Part shown: positions 5,450 through 6,816 of the stretch, piece after piece | Position numbering within the stretch: the stretch's first letter is position 1 | Layout of the letters: every line of letters starts with the position of its first letter | NCBI GenBank assembly: GCA_964563885.1 | Contig: CAZLYX010000064.1 | Location: 1-6,816 of the forward strand | Reading direction: 5' to 3' | From: CAZLYX01 sp964563885 | GTDB lineage: Bacteria > Pseudomonadota > Gammaproteobacteria > Burkholderiales > Neisseriaceae | DNA length: 6,816 nt | Notes under the pieces: model-generated | The model's database searches: none | What the model saw: the letters and a program-made list of their open reading frames with translations, nothing else | What the model was told of the DNA's origin: nothing | Position numbers and translations under genes: made by a program

Positions 5450-5839
5450 ATGAAGAAGGAAATGGTTGCGGTTTGGGCCGCAGAACAAATGGATGCTCGT
5501 CAAAAGCAGGTATTGTTTGCAGATTCTGAATACTTTGACAAAGACGGACACCGCATCAGTTGTTTTGAAGCGGACTTTAATTTACAAGACAAGATGATTG
5601 ACTTTGATAGCATGATCATTTTAGACGGCAAGCTAGGCAATACCCCGGTATCAATGGAACAAGCTGAACGCAAAATGAATGGCTGGAGCCAACTTCCTCG
5701 CCAAAGCATACGTCAAGCTATGGAAACATTGGGCTTGGAGCACTTAGACTATTTATTAGCAGTGCCATCAATTAAATATAATGGCCGAATTAAAGAATTT
5801 GGTTCGTTAAAGTTTATTGGCAATTTCGAAGCCGCTTAA
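5450..5839 (+). CDS. Conserved-looking hypothetical protein, 129 residues, not recognised
   Basis: I do not recognise this family. The frame is convincing: AAGGAG (5435-5440) sits 9 nt before the ATG, the gene is the only long frame there, and it ends 20 bp before a perfect DUS terminator. The protein is soluble-looking, with no signal peptide or membrane segment. It is rich in Met, Gln, Asp and Glu. It has an N-terminal stretch with hydrophobic strands (about 1-60, including FEADFNLQDKMIDFDSMIILDG). A middle part, SMEQAERKMNGWSQLPRQSIRQAMETLGLEHLDYLL, looks helical, and the end has two short strands (IKEFGSLKFIGNF). There is one cysteine (38) and no obvious catalytic motif. It is divergent from tsaB and convergent with the sulfatase-like gene, so it is monocistronic. 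Codon use does not look foreign. No function is proposed. Confidence 0.72.
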   Translation: MKKEMVAVWAAEQMDARQKQVLFADSEYFDKDGHRISCFEADFNLQDKMIDFDSMIILDGKLGNTPVSMEQAERKMNGWSQLPRQSIRQAMETLGLEHLDYLLAVPSIKYNGRIKEFGSLKFIGNFEAA

Positions 5840-5859
5840 TAAACTTATAAGGCAATAAA

Positions 5860-5892
5860 AAAGGCTACCTGAATATTTTTCAGGTAGCCTTT
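5860..5892. terminator. DUS-pair terminator between the unrecognised gene and the sulfatase-like gene
   Basis: This is a perfect 14-bp inverted repeat, AAAGGCTACCTGAA (5860-5873) and TTCAGGTAGCCTTT (5879-5892), with loop TATTT. It contains perfect DUS copies at 5862-5873 (plus) and 5879-5890 (minus). An A run precedes it (ATAAAAAA), so on the minus strand the hairpin is followed by a long T run; on the plus strand the T run is only three bases. It can therefore stop the incoming minus-strand sulfatase-like transcript at least as well as the plus-strand one. Confidence 0.87.
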
Positions 5893-6093
5893 GTGTTGGC
5901 TAACGCCATTCACTTACTGATGACCTGCATGACTTTGCTATAGAGTTTTTGAAGCACGAATCTTGCTATAAAAGAAACCTAAAATTAAATATACAAACCG
6001 TAGTCTGGTCAGTTTTAGATTACATGAAAAATACAGTAGTTCTAAATCAAGAAGTACCTATTTATAGACAGTACTAAGCTAAGTTTTAAAAAT

Positions 6094-6816
6094 TTAGGGA
6101 GTTTGAGGACTTAAAGCTTGCTGGCGTATACGCCAATCCTTTAATGCAAAACACGCCTTTTCTTTGTGCATAAGTGCTTCTAGTTCAGGTGTTGGATTTT
6201 CTAGTGGTTTAAGTTTTAAATAGTCAGCATCCATCCATTGGTAATACTTAGGTTGTGAGAAATCGGTGACTGCACCAGCACGGCTAATGGCTATACCTGT
6301 ACCACTTTCGGTAGCAATAAAAGAAGAGGCTATTGAGGTTTCTGGAGTGGCTGAATAAACATTTTGACCACTTGTTAGTGGTGTTTCTACTTCCGATAGG
6401 GAATGCGCCCACAGTGTTGGGAAAATATCAGAATGAGCTGCCCACATTGCTGGATTAATGCTTTGCTTTGTTGGTAAATTAACTGATTCATTGCTTAGCT
6501 TGTAGGCTTCGGGTATGTGAAATAATAAAGGTACGCCGTATTTTAAAGGTAGTTGGCTGTTGTCTGGATAATTAAAAATAGAACGGGTTTGGTGATCGCC
6601 TGTGGCTGCAAACAGTGTGTGTGCTAGTAATTTTTTCTTTTCTAAACTGTGTAAAAAATCACCTAGCGAATTATTTGCATATTGATAGGTTTCTAAAATA
6701 GAACGCCCAAACTTAGCATCTACTGCCATGGCCGATCCTAGTTTAGATTCATCTAAAGCTTTAGGTTGGTAATGGTCTGGAACACGATAGGGCGGGTGAT
6801 TGGTCACCGATAACAT
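6094..6816 (-). CDS. LTA synthase-like membrane sulfatase (phosphoglycerol transferase family), C-terminal half
   Basis: The family is alkaline-phosphatase-fold enzymes with five N-terminal membrane helices and an extracytoplasmic domain that transfers phosphoglycerol or phosphoethanolamine head groups onto envelope glycans or lipids. The 240 visible residues contain SVTNHPPYRVP (3-13), a standard family block, then AKFGRSILETYQYANNSLGDFLHSLEK (34-60). The metal-binding motif follows as FAATGDHQTRSIF (69-81; Asp74-His75 equivalent to Asp475-His476 of S. aureus LtaS), with GVPLLFHIPE (94-103) and HSDIFPTLWAHSL (128-140). The remaining 100 residues are a variable tail. The ATG at 6816 falls on the window edge inside a conserved block, so it is almost surely internal; the membrane part and the catalytic Thr lie outside. 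The exact substrate cannot be told. The gene is convergent with the unrecognised gene and ends 200 bp from the shared DUS terminator. Confidence 0.88.
   Translation of the reverse strand: MLSVTNHPPYRVPDHYQPKALDESKLGSAMAVDAKFGRSILETYQYANNSLGDFLHSLEKKKLLAHTLFAATGDHQTRSIFNYPDNSQLPLKYGVPLLFHIPEAYKLSNESVNLPTKQSINPAMWAAHSDIFPTLWAHSLSEVETPLTSGQNVYSATPETSIASSFIATESGTGIAISRAGAVTDFSQPKYYQWMDADYLKLKPLENPTPELEALMHKEKACFALKDWRIRQQALSPQTP

Noticed and set aside
5500..5709. Minus-strand open frame opposite the unrecognised gene
   Set aside because: The plus frame is longer, has a strong Shine-Dalgarno and a terminator placed after its stop; the minus frame has neither.
5935..5970. TTGCTATA repeated 28 bp apart (5935-5942 and 5963-5970), the second as an extended -10
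   Set aside because: No matching -35 and no gene downstream on the plus strand. Two copies of an 8-mer in AT-rich DNA are not strong evidence.
6024..6077. A 17-codon frame, MKNTVVLNQEVPIYRQY, on the plus strand
   Set aside because: It has no Shine-Dalgarno and no clear promoter, sits in AT-rich sequence opposite the end of the sulfatase-like gene, and is short enough to be chance.
6079..6097. AT-rich 19-bp near-palindrome CTAAGTTTTAAAAATTTAG at the end of the sulfatase-like gene
   Set aside because: It has almost no G or C in the stem and overlaps the stop codon. It is weaker than the DUS hairpin 200 bp away and likely reflects base composition.

Overview
This 6.8-kb window looks like the chromosome of an A+T-rich member of the Neisseriaceae (Betaproteobacteria). 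The strongest evidence is a 12-bp word, AGGCTACCTGAA, present seven times without a mismatch on one strand or the other, plus two 11/12 copies and one 10/12 copy. It matches the DNA uptake sequence (DUS) dialect described for Eikenella (AG-eikDUS). It is used as in Neisseriaceae: as inverted pairs forming terminators after genes, and as single copies inside housekeeping genes. The base composition is clearly lower in G+C than Eikenella, so a low-GC relative such as Snodgrassella or a similar genus is more likely. The genus is inference; the family call rests on the DUS and the protein sequences.

Layout. Positions 1-1218 (+) hold the C-terminal three quarters of ettA, an ABC-F translation factor, closed by a DUS-like terminator. 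A 429-bp AT-rich gap follows, with a good sigma70-type promoter and an unusual leader of competing hairpins before sspA. sspA and sspB (1648-2690, +) form a two-gene operon for a transcription regulator and a ClpXP adaptor, ended by a perfect DUS-pair terminator. On the minus strand, tsaB, rimI and a divergent family-4-like uracil-DNA glycosylase gene (5250 down to 3405) are an overlapping, translationally coupled cluster. A MepB-family gene (3350-2823) follows and probably shares its transcript. Divergent from tsaB, a 129-residue protein I do not recognise is encoded at 5450-5839 (+) behind a structured leader, and ends in another perfect DUS-pair terminator. The window closes with the C-terminal half of an LTA-synthase-like membrane sulfatase on the minus strand (6816-6094), cut by the window edge.

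Function. Most of the content is core physiology: ribosome energy gating (EttA), stress transcription (SspA), delivery of ssrA-tagged proteins to ClpXP (SspB), t6A tRNA modification (TsaB) and ribosomal protein S18 acetylation (RimI). I see no phage, transposon, CRISPR or defence cassette, and no clear new multi-gene system. The points most worth checking are the sspA leader, the cysteine-poor UDG-like protein, the MepB gene appended to the tsaB cluster, and the unrecognised gene with its structured leader.
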